A stretch of 35,955 nt of DNA from CAIMZW01 sp037133095 (GTDB lineage Bacteria; Actinomycetota; Actinomycetes; Nanopelagicales; Nanopelagicaceae), in contig JBAXOT010000019.1 of the NCBI GenBank assembly GCA_037133095.1, positions 1-35,955 of the forward strand, written 5' to 3'. The notes beneath the pieces are model-generated. The model was given only the letters and a program-made list of their open reading frames with translations, was not told the DNA's origin and ran no database searches. Made by a program: the position numbers and the translations under genes. Positions 14,236 to 23,693 of this stretch are shown one piece after another (the first letter of the stretch is position 1; every line of letters starts with the position of its first letter).

Positions 14236-15903
14236 ATGGCCGAGTTTATATATACGATGAAAAAGACGCGAAAAGCGCATGGAGATAAGGTCATTTTGGA
14301 TGATGTGACCCTTTCCTTCTTTCCAGGCGCAAAAATCGGCGTTGTAGGACCGAACGGCGCGGGAAAGTCGACCGTTTTGCAGATTATGGCAGGTTTGCAA
14401 CAACCCTCTAACGGCGAGGCTTTTCTTACTCCCGGTTACAGCGTGGGAATCCTGATGCAGGAGCCACAGTTAGATGATTCGAAAACAGTCTTGGAGAATG
14501 TTCAGGATGGCGTTGCGGAAACTATGGGCTTTCTCCATCGATTTAATGAAGTTTCTGACCTCATGGGCCAGCCCGATGCTGATTACGACAAACTTCTGGC
14601 CGAAATGGGGGAACTACAAGAACAGCTCGATCACCGAAATGCTTGGGAGTTAGATTCCCAATTAGAGCAAGCAATGGATGCCCTTCGCTGTCCGCCACCA
14701 GATGCTGATGTCAGCGTTCTGTCCGGCGGCGAGCGTCGCCGAGTCGCGCTCTGTAAATTGCTATTGCAGGCACCTGATCTTTTGCTGCTGGATGAACCTA
14801 CTAACCACCTGGATGCCGAATCCGTTCTGTGGCTGGAACAGCATCTCTCTAAATATCCGGGAACCGTCGTTGCGATTACCCACGATAGGTACTTTCTCGA
14901 CAATGTGGCGCAATGGATTTTGGAACTCGATCGAGGTCGCGCATATCCGTATGAAGGAAATTATTCGACCTATTTGGAGACCAAGGCATCGCGTCTTAAA
15001 GTCGAAGGCCAGAAGGATGCAAAACGGGCCAAGCGCCTGGCTGAAGAACTCGAGTGGGTTCGCATGAACGCTAAGGGCCGACAAGCTAAATCGAAATCTC
15101 GTCTCGCGCGTTATGAAGAGATGGCAGCCGAAGCCGACAAGACGCGCAAGTTAGATTTCGAAGAAATTCAGATTCCTATGGGTCCCCGACTCGGAAATAT
15201 TGTCGTTGAAGTTGATCATTTGAAGAAGGGATTTGGCGAGCGCTTGCTCATCGATGATCTCTCCTTTACCTTGCCACGAAACGGCATCGTGGGAGTTATC
15301 GGACCTAACGGAGCGGGTAAGACCACGCTCTTCAAAACGATTTTAGGAATGGAAGCCCCCGATAGCGGCAAAGTTAAAATTGGAGAGACCGTCAAGATTT
15401 CATACGTCGACCAGTCGCGCGGTGGAATTGATCCTAAAAAATCATTATGGGAAGTAGTCTCCGATGGCTTGGACTTCATGAAGGTCGGAAATGTAGAAAT
15501 CCCATCGAGGGCCTACGTCTCCACCTTTGGCTTCAAGGGTCCAGACCAACAGAAGCCCGCAGGGATTCTTTCTGGTGGCGAACGCAACCGATTGAACCTC
15601 GCACTCACCTTAAAAATGGGCGGCAACTTATTACTTTTGGATGAGCCAACAAACGACCTTGATGTCGAAACCTTGGGGTCACTTGAAAATGCGTTGCTGG
15701 AGTTTCCAGGCTGTGCCGTGGTTATTTCCCACGATCGGTGGTTCTTGGACCGCATCGCAACTCACATCTTGGCTTACGAAGGGGATTCGCAGTGGTTCTG
15801 GTTTGAAGGAAACTTCGAATCGTATGAAAAGAACAAAATTGAGCGGCTCGGCGCAGATGCGGCACGTCCACATCGAGTCACCTATCGAAAGCTCACCCGA
15901 TAA
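14236..15903 (+). CDS. ettA: Energy-dependent translational throttle protein EttA (ABC-F)
   Basis: A 555-residue protein, the same length as E. coli EttA. It has two ABC ATPase domains and no membrane part. The first Walker A GPNGAGKST covers residues 38-46, with LSGGERRRVA and LLLLDEPTNHLD. The linker (P-site tRNA interaction motif region) is rich in charged helices (EELEWVRMNAKGRQAKSKSR). The second domain has GPNGAGKTT, LSGGERNRLN and LLLDEPTNDLD. EttA binds the ribosomal E site and gates the first peptide bond according to ATP/ADP. The thioesterase gene starts on the next base after its stop, beginning a head-to-tail run of genes. Confidence 0.96.
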   Translation: MAEFIYTMKKTRKAHGDKVILDDVTLSFFPGAKIGVVGPNGAGKSTVLQIMAGLQQPSNGEAFLTPGYSVGILMQEPQLDDSKTVLENVQDGVAETMGFLHRFNEVSDLMGQPDADYDKLLAEMGELQEQLDHRNAWELDSQLEQAMDALRCPPPDADVSVLSGGERRRVALCKLLLQAPDLLLLDEPTNHLDAESVLWLEQHLSKYPGTVVAITHDRYFLDNVAQWILELDRGRAYPYEGNYSTYLETKASRLKVEGQKDAKRAKRLAEELEWVRMNAKGRQAKSKSRLARYEEMAAEADKTRKLDFEEIQIPMGPRLGNIVVEVDHLKKGFGERLLIDDLSFTLPRNGIVGVIGPNGAGKTTLFKTILGMEAPDSGKVKIGETVKISYVDQSRGGIDPKKSLWEVVSDGLDFMKVGNVEIPSRAYVSTFGFKGPDQQKPAGILSGGERNRLNLALTLKMGGNLLLLDEPTNDLDVETLGSLENALLEFPGCAVVISHDRWFLDRIATHILAYEGDSQWFWFEGNFESYEKNKIERLGADAARPHRVTYRKLTR

Positions 15904-16317
15904 ATGAGATTTCACTCTAAGGCTCACGTTCGTTGGGATGATCTGGATGCTTTTGGTCATGCCAATAATTCAAAGTATCTAGTCTTCGTTCAGGAGGCAC
16001 GCTTTGAGATGATCTCCTTCGATCGCGTTCGAAATGGTCAAAGACCGATTTTGGGAGACATGGTCGTAGGTCGCGCCGAGATCGATTACCTATTGCCAAT
16101 TTACGTAGGTGGCATTGATCTAGACGTGGCCATTTGGGTCACCGCCATTGGAAATTCCTCGTTTGCGCTAGCCTACGAGCTCTCCAGTGAGGCAGGCTTG
16201 CACGCTCGAGTAAAGACAATTCAAGTAGCCGTAGATATGGAAACCAAGAGATCTCGCCCTCTAACAAATGAGGAACGAGATTTTCTGCAACCATATTTTG
16301 AAACCAAGATTTCTTAA
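15904..16317 (+). CDS. Hotdog-fold acyl-CoA thioesterase
   Basis: A 137-residue protein of the 4-hydroxybenzoyl-CoA thioesterase-like hotdog family. The N-terminal signature VRWDDLDAFGHANNSKYL contains the catalytic Asp, followed by the long central helix (QEARFEMISFDR). It hydrolyses acyl-CoA thioesters; the chain preference is unknown. The ATG directly follows the ettA stop, a junction I recall as common in actinobacteria. GH13 follows after 24 bases. Confidence 0.88.
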   Translation: MRFHSKAHVRWDDLDAFGHANNSKYLVFVQEARFEMISFDRVRNGQRPILGDMVVGRAEIDYLLPIYVGGIDLDVAIWVTAIGNSSFALAYELSSEAGLHARVKTIQVAVDMETKRSRPLTNEERDFLQPYFETKIS

Positions 16318-16341
16318 GACCCTCGCCCGAAAGGAATTTCA

Positions 16342-18015
16342 ATGTCACATTCGTTGCCCAGTCGATCAGAGCGTCCATGGTGGCGTGATGCAGTTACGTA
16401 TCAGATTTATATTCGGTCCTTTGCTGATGCAAATGGCGATGGCAAAGGCGATGTCGAAGGTATTCGATCCAAACTCCCTTATCTTAAGAAATTAGGGATT
16501 GATGCAATCTGGATTACCCCTTGGTACCCATCACCACAGCACGATCATGGTTATGACGTAGCCGACTACATGAATATCGAACCGGATTACGGAACATTGG
16601 CCCAGGCTGAGCAACTCATTCGTGAGGCGCATGAATTAGGAATTAAATTTATCGTGGACATTGTTCCTAACCACTCATCAGATCAACATGCCTGGTTTCA
16701 GGAAGCTCTCCGTGCCGCACCAGGATCAGCAGAACGCAATCGCTACATCTTCCGCGAGGGAAAGGGCGAAAACGGCGAACTCCCACCCAACAATTGGCAA
16801 GCTGTCTTTGGCGGTCCGGCTTGGCACCGGGTAAATGAATCTGACGGTTCGGCGGGCCAGTGGTATTTGCACCTGTTTGCAGTGGAACAACCAGACCTCA
16901 ATTGGGAGAACCCAGAAGTTAGAGGACATTTTGAAGAAGTTTTGAAATTCTGGCTTGACCGTGGTGTCGATGGCTTCCGTATCGATGTGGCTCACGGAAT
17001 GATCAAAGAACAAGGTCTGCCAGATATCACAACCGATCCCGAACTTCTCAAAGTTCAAAAGATGCCGTATTGGGATCAAGATGGGGTCCACGAAATTTAT
17101 CGGGCTTGGCGCAAAATTCTGGATTCTTATCCTGGCGATCGCATGGCAGTGGCCGAGGCTTGGGTTTCACCTGAAAGCCTTCCGCTCTATTTGCGCAATG
17201 ACGAACTCGCCAACTCCTTTAACTTCACCTTTTTGGATTCTAAATGGGATCGAAAAATACTCAAGAAGAACATTAAGACGTCGATCAAGAATCTCAAGGG
17301 TATCGATGCGCCTTCTTCGTGGGTCTTCAACAACCACGACGTGACGCGATCTGTTACTCGTTTTGATTTGGGTCTAAAAGGTGGTGGCGTCGGTACCATT
17401 AAAGAGCGTTTTGGAAAGACCAAGAAATTTAATCCGGAACGTGGCGTCAAACGCGCTCGCGCTGGTGCTATGTTGATGTTGGCGCTACCGGGCGGTGCCT
17501 ACGTGTATCAAGGTGAAGAGCTCGGGTTGCCAGAGGTTGTGGATATTCCCAAGGATCGCCTAACCGACCCTCGTTGGAAAATGAGCGGGTATACCGATCC
17601 AGGTCGAGATGGCTGCCGAGTTCCCCTACCTTGGGGTTCAGTGGAAGCCGGATCTTTTGGATTTTCAACAAACTCAGCTCTCGGTTCGAGTGACTCATGG
17701 TTGCCACAACCAAGTTGGTGGGGCAAATACGGCGCCGATGCGCAAGAGAATGACCCACAATCGACACTCAATATTTATCGCAAGGCGCTAGAAATTCGTA
17801 AATCAGAATCTGGTCTTGGCGATGGAAAACTTAAATGGATCGACCTCGGGAAAGATGTCTTGGCTTTTTCTCGTCCAGGAGATTTTCTTTGCATCGTCAA
17901 CTTTGGCGATGAGATGAAGTTGCCAAAGGGCGCAGAAATTCTGCACTCAAGTTCACCAATCGAAGGCAACAAGATTCCTACTGACACCACAGTATGGCTT
18001 CGCTCGAGCCTTTAA
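16342..18015 (+). CDS. Alpha-glucosidase, glycoside hydrolase family 13
   Basis: A 557-residue cytoplasmic GH13 enzyme of the alpha-glucosidase/oligo-1,6-glucosidase type (no signal peptide). The (beta/alpha)8 motifs are complete: DIVPNHSS, GFRIDVAHG (nucleophile Asp215), AVAEAW (acid/base Glu272) and FNNHDVTR (Asp333). QIYIRSFADANGDGKGD near the start is typical of exo-acting members. It probably releases glucose from maltose- or isomaltose-type oligosaccharides. An MFS transporter gene follows three bases after the stop and could import its substrate, though that pairing is inference. Confidence 0.93.
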   Translation: MSHSLPSRSERPWWRDAVTYQIYIRSFADANGDGKGDVEGIRSKLPYLKKLGIDAIWITPWYPSPQHDHGYDVADYMNIEPDYGTLAQAEQLIREAHELGIKFIVDIVPNHSSDQHAWFQEALRAAPGSAERNRYIFREGKGENGELPPNNWQAVFGGPAWHRVNESDGSAGQWYLHLFAVEQPDLNWENPEVRGHFEEVLKFWLDRGVDGFRIDVAHGMIKEQGLPDITTDPELLKVQKMPYWDQDGVHEIYRAWRKILDSYPGDRMAVAEAWVSPESLPLYLRNDELANSFNFTFLDSKWDRKILKKNIKTSIKNLKGIDAPSSWVFNNHDVTRSVTRFDLGLKGGGVGTIKERFGKTKKFNPERGVKRARAGAMLMLALPGGAYVYQGEELGLPEVVDIPKDRLTDPRWKMSGYTDPGRDGCRVPLPWGSVEAGSFGFSTNSALGSSDSWLPQPSWWGKYGADAQENDPQSTLNIYRKALEIRKSESGLGDGKLKWIDLGKDVLAFSRPGDFLCIVNFGDEMKLPKGAEILHSSSPIEGNKIPTDTTVWLRSSL

Positions 18016-18018
18016 TTC

Positions 18019-19272
18019 ATGAGAAAACTTCATCCTGCCTGGACCGCATTTGGGGTCACCTTTTTAACTCTGATGGCCATGGCAGGGTTTCGGTCTGCGC
18101 CATCTGTACTCATCATTCCACTTGAGGACGCCTTCGGTTGGAGTCGTTCCACCATTTCATTAGCTCTTAGTATCAACGTCTTGCTCTATGGATTGACGGC
18201 GCCGTTCGCTGCTGCGCTGATGGAGAAATTCGGAATCAGGCGAGTGGTGATGGTGGCGCTCTCAGTCGTCGCCTCTGGGGCATTGGGCACAGTTTGGATG
18301 AGTAAACCTTGGCATCTAATTGCACTCTGGGGGGTTGTCGTTGGTATGGGCACCGGTTCGATGGCCTTGGTCTTTGCCGCGAGTATCGCCAATCGATGGT
18401 TCATTGAAAAGAAGGGCATTGTCCTTGGTGCGCTCGCTGCCGCAGCCGCGGCTGGGCAACTAATTTTTTTGCCAGGTTTATCTTCACTGGCGGTACACCA
18501 TGGTTGGAAATGGGTCTCCATTGCGGTCGCCGCCGCAGCTTTCGCGATGGTGCCATTTGTCGCAATATTCCTTAAAGAGCGGCCATCTTCGGCTGGCGTG
18601 ACACCCTATGGCGCCCCGTCTGATTACGTGGAGCCCCCGATTATTAGGCGAAATGCTGGCAGAGAAGCAATTTTGGTTTTGCGTCGAGCGGCTCGGGAGA
18701 AAGACTTTTGGTATCTCTCGGGGTCCTTTTTTGTCTGCGGCTTATCAACCAGTGGCCTAGTTGGCACCCACTTCATACCAGCCGCTCATGATCATGGGAT
18801 GGCGGAAGTAACTGCAGCATCGTTGATGGCGATGATTGGCGTGTTCGACGTGATTGGCACGATTCTTTCCGGATACCTTATCGATCGGATCGATCCGCGA
18901 AAATTGCTCTTCTTCTACTATTTTTTTCGGGGTCTTTCTCTCTTTCTACTTCCATCCATACTTTTCTCATCCCTTCATGCCTCAACTCTTGTCTTCATTA
19001 TTTTCTATGGCCTCGATTGGGTGGCCACGGTCCCACCAACCATCGTTCTCTGTCGAAAAGTACTCGGGCTTGAGAGTGGGACGGTCGTCTATGGCTGGGT
19101 TTTTGCGGCTCACCAGATCGGCGGTTCAATTGCCGCTTACGGCGCCGCGGTGTTGCGCGTGAAATTTGGGAACTACTCGAGTGCTTTTTACATCAGCGGA
19201 ATTTTATGTGTAATAACGGCGTATTTTGTCCTCCAAATAGGGAAGGCAAAAGAGAAGGCCTTAGCAGCCTAA
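18019..19272 (+). CDS. Major facilitator superfamily transporter
   Basis: A 417-residue membrane protein with about 12 hydrophobic segments in two halves and an MFS inter-domain loop (residues about 190-225, charged). The N-terminal half has the loop 2-3 style motif around EKFGIRRV. The second half has a matching loop (LIDRIDPRKLL). RSAPSVLIIPLEDAFGWSR resembles OFA/monocarboxylate-type MFS proteins, so an organic anion is as likely as a sugar. ATG 18019 lies three bases after the GH13 stop, and glbO begins directly at its end. Confidence 0.88.
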   Translation: MRKLHPAWTAFGVTFLTLMAMAGFRSAPSVLIIPLEDAFGWSRSTISLALSINVLLYGLTAPFAAALMEKFGIRRVVMVALSVVASGALGTVWMSKPWHLIALWGVVVGMGTGSMALVFAASIANRWFIEKKGIVLGALAAAAAAGQLIFLPGLSSLAVHHGWKWVSIAVAAAAFAMVPFVAIFLKERPSSAGVTPYGAPSDYVEPPIIRRNAGREAILVLRRAAREKDFWYLSGSFFVCGLSTSGLVGTHFIPAAHDHGMAEVTAASLMAMIGVFDVIGTILSGYLIDRIDPRKLLFFYYFFRGLSLFLLPSILFSSLHASTLVFIIFYGLDWVATVPPTIVLCRKVLGLESGTVVYGWVFAAHQIGGSIAAYGAAVLRVKFGNYSSAFYISGILCVITAYFVLQIGKAKEKALAA

Positions 19273-19656
19273 ATGAGTGAACCAACTTTCTATGAACGCG
19301 TCGGGGGTCATAAAACCTTTGTAAAGATTGCGGACATTTTTTACGAGAAGATCCAGTTCGAACCACTTCTGCTTTCCTTATATCCAAAGCGAGATATGGC
19401 TGGAGCCAAGGAACGCCTTCGGTTATTTCTGGAGCAATATTGGGGTGGTCCGACGACGTACTCAGATACACGAGGCCATCCGCGGCTGCGAATGCGACAT
19501 GCCGGGTTCGAGATTGCTTCATTGCAACGGGATGCTTGGTTGCGCTGCATTCACGCGGCAATTATTGATTTGGAGATCGCAGAAGAATTAAAAGAAGAGA
19601 TGTGGACTTACTTCCAATTTGCAGCCCAATCTATGGTGAATAAAGCCGACGACTAG
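19273..19656 (+). CDS. glbO: Group II truncated haemoglobin
   Basis: A 127-residue haem protein very close to mycobacterial GlbO (trHbO). Landmarks are FYERVGGHKTFVKIADIFY (B helix), FLEQYWGGPTTYSDTRGHPR, the proximal histidine in RLRMRHAGFEI, and the trHbO-typical Trp G8 in RDAWLRCIH. It binds O2/NO and is linked to oxygen metabolism and oxidative or nitrosative stress. The ATG follows the MFS stop immediately, so it is probably cotranscribed with GH13 and MFS even though the functions differ. Confidence 0.95.
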   Translation: MSEPTFYERVGGHKTFVKIADIFYEKIQFEPLLLSLYPKRDMAGAKERLRLFLEQYWGGPTTYSDTRGHPRLRMRHAGFEIASLQRDAWLRCIHAAIIDLEIAEELKEEMWTYFQFAAQSMVNKADD

Positions 19657-19665
19657 GCTTATCAG

Positions 19666-20088
19666 GTGGCGTCCAGAGTTCGTACCAAGCGAGAGACTTT
19701 TTGGGAGCGCATGTGGGCGGCCACCATTGTTGCTTACAGTTTTGGTGCGGCAGTGCTGGTGTGGAAGACCCTCCATAAATATGGCGTGAATCCCTACGTT
19801 TTCTTCGTCATCGACGTTTCAACTTCGTGGCCGTACGGGCTGGCCACCGCCAGAATCGTTGTAGCTTTCTTTCGCAAAGATTGGGGTGCGGTTCGAAAGT
19901 GGTCTTGGCTTGCCGGGATAACTTTTATAACACCACAGGTATATATCCTCGCCTCGGCTAGGCATGTACCCAAAGATGTTTACCTGATAATCGCTGCTGT
20001 AATCACTGTTTTAGCCGTCTTCGCGATTGGTGGAGTAGTACAGCAGATAAGAGCGGGTAAGGGAAAAGAGTCGAGTACTCTTACTTAA
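19666..20088 (+). CDS. Small four-helix membrane protein, unknown function
   Basis: A 140-residue protein not recognised. Hydrophobic segments lie at about 17-35, 43-70 (broken by a polar stretch), 81-97 and 104-127; both ends are basic (RVRTKRE and RAGKGK). GTG 19666 is the likely start, nine bases after the glbO stop with AGG upstream. Its stop overlaps the next gene's ATG by one base (TAATG), suggesting coupling to the glycosyltransferase. Function cannot be assigned. Confidence 0.65.
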   Translation: MASRVRTKRETFWERMWAATIVAYSFGAAVLVWKTLHKYGVNPYVFFVIDVSTSWPYGLATARIVVAFFRKDWGAVRKWSWLAGITFITPQVYILASARHVPKDVYLIIAAVITVLAVFAIGGVVQQIRAGKGKESSTLT

Positions 20089-20936
20089 TGACTTCTTTTA
20101 ACGTCATTCGACCAAACACCGGAAATCACTACGGAATCTTCATTGAGATTTCTGAATTGATTTGCTTTTCCATCCGCGAACTTGGATTCGAGGCAAAAAT
20201 AACCCCAGGTGCAGTGGACTTAGGCCGAGTTAATATCGTTATTGGAGTATTTTATGACGAAGCATTTTTTGAGGCTCTCCCTGCTGATTCGATAATTCTC
20301 AATACCGAGCAGTTGTTTTCGACTCATGCCCAAAGTGATGAATGGACCGCCAAATTACTTGCTCTTGGCAAAAGGTTCCCGCTCTGGGATTACAACTCGC
20401 GAAATATAGAAATGCTGAATTTGTTCGGAGTCAACAACGTGAAGCTCTTTCAGTTTGGCTTTCAACGGGAATTACAACGTATTCCAAAGAAACCTCTAGA
20501 TGAGCGAGTAATTGACGTACTTTTCTACGGCAGCATGAATGATCGACGCAGGGGTCTCTTAACTGAGATCGAGTCTAAAGGACTTAGTATGTTGGAGCTT
20601 TTCGGAACTTATGGTGATAAACGGGATATCTTCATTTCCCAAAGCAAAATTGTTCTCAACACTCATTTCTATTCGCAACAAATTTTCGAGGTAGTTCGTG
20701 TTCACTATTTATTGAATAACGGCGTTGCAGTCGTTTCAGAAATAAACCCATCGACTTCGGTGGAAAATCGATATCTAGAATCCATTTCGTCAGCCCCTTT
20801 TTCGGAGATTGCTGATCGTTGTGCCTGGCTTATTTCACATCCATCGGATTTGGAAGCACTTCAAGTGAAAGCGTTAGAGACTTTTAAAAGTATTCCGCAA
20901 GTCACATTTACCGGAAGCCTGCTCTCAGGTTTCTAA
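20088..20936 (+). CDS. Glycosyltransferase-like protein (CgeB/GT-B type)
   Basis: A 282-residue cytoplasmic protein. The C-terminal half resembles the second domain of GT-B glycosyltransferases of the CgeB/family 1 type: VLFYGSMNDRRRGLL (beta strand and loop), SKIVLNTHFYSQQIFEVVRVHYLLNNGVAVVSE (start of the sugar-nucleotide site with the acidic residue), and a closing helix. The N-terminal half is a reduced Rossmann-like domain (GNHYGIFIEISELIC). It stands next to the rhamnose genes and may attach a sugar such as rhamnose, which is inference. Its 3' end overlaps the convergent rmlA gene by 12 bases. Confidence 0.65.
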   Translation: MTSFNVIRPNTGNHYGIFIEISELICFSIRELGFEAKITPGAVDLGRVNIVIGVFYDEAFFEALPADSIILNTEQLFSTHAQSDEWTAKLLALGKRFPLWDYNSRNIEMLNLFGVNNVKLFQFGFQRELQRIPKKPLDERVIDVLFYGSMNDRRRGLLTEIESKGLSMLELFGTYGDKRDIFISQSKIVLNTHFYSQQIFEVVRVHYLLNNGVAVVSEINPSTSVENRYLESISSAPFSEIADRCAWLISHPSDLEALQVKALETFKSIPQVTFTGSLLSGF

Positions 20937-21788
20937 GAGCCCTGCAAGATATTTACCGTAAGCACTTGATCCCATATTTTTCGCGAGTGTTGATAGCTGT
21001 TCGTCGGAAATCCAGCCATTTCGCCAAGCTATTTCTTCGATACACCCGATTTTAAGGCCAGTTCGCTCTTCTATCACGCGCACGAAGGAGGCTGCATCGT
21101 GAAGGGACTCCGCACTTCCCGTATCCAACCAGGCCGTACCGCGGGAGAGAACATTAACTTTAAGCTGATTCCGAACCAGATACTCCTCAATAACGGAGGT
21201 GATCTCAAGTTCGCCACGAGCGCTTGGTTTGACTGAGGATGCATATTTCGCAACTTGGTTATCAAAAAAATAGAGTCCGGTAATCGCCAGTTGGGAGCGT
21301 GGATTGACTGGTTTCTCTTCGATCGAAAGCGCTTTGCCAGCATGATCAATTTCCACGACGCCGTAACTTCGCGGATCAGCGACGTGGTACCCAAATATCT
21401 GGGCCCCACTTAGATGGTTCGTATGGGCTAATTGGTTTCCTAGTCCGACGCCATGAAAAATGTTGTCACCCAAAATGAGGGCAACGCTCTCTTCTCCAAT
21501 GAAATCGTTTCCAATCAGAAATGCTTGCGCCAAGCCTGCTGGTTGCTCCTGAATTTCGTAAGTGAATTCAACCCCCAGTTTCGATCCGTCGCCGAGGAGC
21601 TTGCGGAATTGTGCCTGATCGGGACCAGTAGTGATAATCAGGATTTCACGAATTCCAGCGGACATGAGAGTGGAAATTGGATAGTAAACAAGTGGCTTGT
21701 CGTATACCGGCATCAGTTGTTTACTCACTGAAATGGTGCTTGGCCAAAGACGAGTACCCGTTCCACCTGCCAGAACGATGCCTCTCAT
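20925..21788 (-). CDS. rmlA: Glucose-1-phosphate thymidylyltransferase
   Basis: A 287-residue nucleotidyltransferase, step 1 of dTDP-L-rhamnose synthesis (glucose-1-P + dTTP to dTDP-glucose). The start is MRGIVLAGGTGTRLWPST, then SKQLMPVYDKPLVYYPISTLM, LILGDNIFHG (Mg-binding Asp), and ISTLYFFD-like ITGLYFFDN. Length is typical. It is on the strand opposite to rmlBDC and divergent from rmlB, with the 55-base gap serving both promoters. Confidence 0.96.
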   Translation of the reverse strand: MRGIVLAGGTGTRLWPSTISVSKQLMPVYDKPLVYYPISTLMSAGIREILIITTGPDQAQFRKLLGDGSKLGVEFTYEIQEQPAGLAQAFLIGNDFIGEESVALILGDNIFHGVGLGNQLAHTNHLSGAQIFGYHVADPRSYGVVEIDHAGKALSIEEKPVNPRSQLAITGLYFFDNQVAKYASSVKPSARGELEITSVIEEYLVRNQLKVNVLSRGTAWLDTGSAESLHDAASFVRVIEERTGLKIGCIEEIAWRNGWISDEQLSTLAKNMGSSAYGKYLAGLLET

Positions 21789-21843
21789 ATCGGCAGTTTA
21801 ATGGCTAGACTCAAGCAATATCCAATGCTCTCGGAGGTGGCGA

Positions 21844-22812
21844 TTGCGGTTATTAGTCACGGGTGGTGCAGGTTTTATCGGTTCTAATTATGTTCGGCGA
21901 TTGCTGGATGGAACTTTACCTGGCGTTGAATCGGTGGTCGTGCTCGACAAATTGACCTACGCCGGCAGCCTCGCAAATCTCGCCCAAGTACAAGCCGATC
22001 CTCGTTTCTCTTTCGTGCATGGCGATATCTGCGACCGTGAGTTATTGAAAATAATTCTGCCAAAGGTTGATGCCATTGTTAATTTTGCGGCGGAATCTCA
22101 TGTTGATAATTCGATCAATAATTCAGATGAGTTTGTTCGAACAAATATCTTCGGCGTGCAAATACTACTTGAGGAAGTTCGTCGGCATTCAGGGGTTCGC
22201 TTCCTGCAAGTTTCGACGGATGAGGTCTACGGGTCTATCGCTGAAGGATCTTGGAGCGAGTTCGAGCCGCTTTTGCCGAATTCTCCATATGCTGCAACCA
22301 AAGCGGCTGCAGAGATGTTGGTACGAGCCTTCCACCGCACGTATGGAACCGACACTGTTGTCACCAGATGCAGTAACAACTACGGTCCTTTTCACTTTCC
22401 GGAGAAATTGATTCCGCTATTTATTACTAATCTCATTGAAGGAAAGAAAGTTCCGGTCTATGGCCAAGGTCTGAATGTTCGTGATTGGCTGCATGTGGAT
22501 GATCATTGCCTTGGGATCCATTTGGCACTTACCAAAGGGGCATCTGGGGAGATTTACAACATTGGTGGCGGACGAGAGTTAACAAATATCGAAATCACCG
22601 AGAAAATTCTGGCCCTAATGGGCCAAAGCGAAACTTCTATTGAGTATGTAGAGGACCGATTAGGTCATGACTTTCGATATTCGGTCGATTGCGGCAAGGC
22701 GAAAAGAGATCTGGGATATCAACCGAAAGTGGAATTTGAATCAGGATTGGTCTCGGTAATCGATTGGTATCAGAACAATCAAACGTGGTGGAAGCCCCTA
22801 AAAAAGAGATGA
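21844..22812 (+). CDS. rmlB: dTDP-glucose 4,6-dehydratase
   Basis: A 322-residue extended SDR, step 2 of dTDP-rhamnose synthesis. The NAD motif is TGGAGFIGSN (residues 6-15). The catalytic TDE triad is at 125-127 (STDEVYG), and Tyr149 and Lys153 are in YAATK. The product-binding NNYGPFHFPEKLIP is present. TTG 21844 is the start, with strong GGAGG six bases upstream; no ATG lies nearby. The stop overlaps rmlD (ATGA). Confidence 0.96.
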   Translation: MRLLVTGGAGFIGSNYVRRLLDGTLPGVESVVVLDKLTYAGSLANLAQVQADPRFSFVHGDICDRELLKIILPKVDAIVNFAAESHVDNSINNSDEFVRTNIFGVQILLEEVRRHSGVRFLQVSTDEVYGSIAEGSWSEFEPLLPNSPYAATKAAAEMLVRAFHRTYGTDTVVTRCSNNYGPFHFPEKLIPLFITNLIEGKKVPVYGQGLNVRDWLHVDDHCLGIHLALTKGASGEIYNIGGGRELTNIEITEKILALMGQSETSIEYVEDRLGHDFRYSVDCGKAKRDLGYQPKVEFESGLVSVIDWYQNNQTWWKPLKKR

Positions 22813-23693
22813 CCTTCCTTATTTTTGGCGGAACTGGTCAGCTTGGTCGCACGCTCGCTGACTCCTTGACGCAGCAGGGTTTAACATTTTTAGCCCCCAA
22901 ATCCAGCGAGGCGAACATCGCAGACCTCCAAGAAGTACTAGCGATCAGCACGGAGGGCGTTACCACCGTTATTAATACTGCCGCGTGGACGGATGTAAAC
23001 GGTGCCGAAAGCCAAGAAACTGCTGCAGCGCTCGTGAACACTCAAGGAGCCAAAAACGTTGCCATTTTGGCGGAAAGAGATGGCCTAGCTCTCTTTCATA
23101 TTTCAACGGACTATGTCTTCTCCGGACAACGCACTACTCCGTGGGATGAAAACTCTGAGAAGAACCCGCGTTCGGTCTATGGGAAGACCAAGGCGGAAGG
23201 CGAGGATCGAACTCGCGAGGAGAATCGTTCGGCGCGAATAGTGCGAACTGCATGGCTCTATAGTCCTTATGGCAAGAACTTTGCGAAAACCATGGTGAAG
23301 CTAGCCCTTACTTCAAATAATCCAGTTCGAGTTGTGAATGATCAATTCGGCCAACCAACATCCGCCAAAGATCTAGCGACCCGATTGATTGATTCTGCCA
23401 GTACCCAACTTCCCGGCGGCATTTATCACGGCACGAATTCAGGAGTTGCATCATGGTATGAATTTGCGAGCGAAATTTTCGCCGAGCTTAATCTTGATGC
23501 ACATCGAGTTGTTCCAATATCTTCTTCGGAGTTTGCCCAAATCGCTCCACGACCGGATTATTCGGTTTTAGGCCATGATGCTTGGAGCAAGGTGGGGATC
23601 GCGCCTATGCGCGATTGGCGCACGGCGTTGTCAGAAGTTTTGCCGGAAATTGTGGCTGCAGTTGAATCGGAGGAGTTGAGCAATGGAATTTAA
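22809..23693 (+). CDS. rmlD: dTDP-4-dehydrorhamnose reductase
   Basis: A 294-residue reductive SDR, the last step giving dTDP-L-rhamnose. It has GGTGQLGRTL at the N terminus, NTAAWTDVNGAE, the STDYVFSG motif, and the catalytic YGKTKAEGE. FGQPTSAKDLA is typical of RmlD. ATG 22809 overlaps the rmlB stop by 4 bases; an in-frame start further up (22764) would lie inside rmlB and is less likely. The gene overlaps rmlC by 11 bases. Confidence 0.95.
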   Translation: MTFLIFGGTGQLGRTLADSLTQQGLTFLAPKSSEANIADLQEVLAISTEGVTTVINTAAWTDVNGAESQETAAALVNTQGAKNVAILAERDGLALFHISTDYVFSGQRTTPWDENSEKNPRSVYGKTKAEGEDRTREENRSARIVRTAWLYSPYGKNFAKTMVKLALTSNNPVRVVNDQFGQPTSAKDLATRLIDSASTQLPGGIYHGTNSGVASWYEFASEIFAELNLDAHRVVPISSSEFAQIAPRPDYSVLGHDAWSKVGIAPMRDWRTALSEVLPEIVAAVESEELSNGI

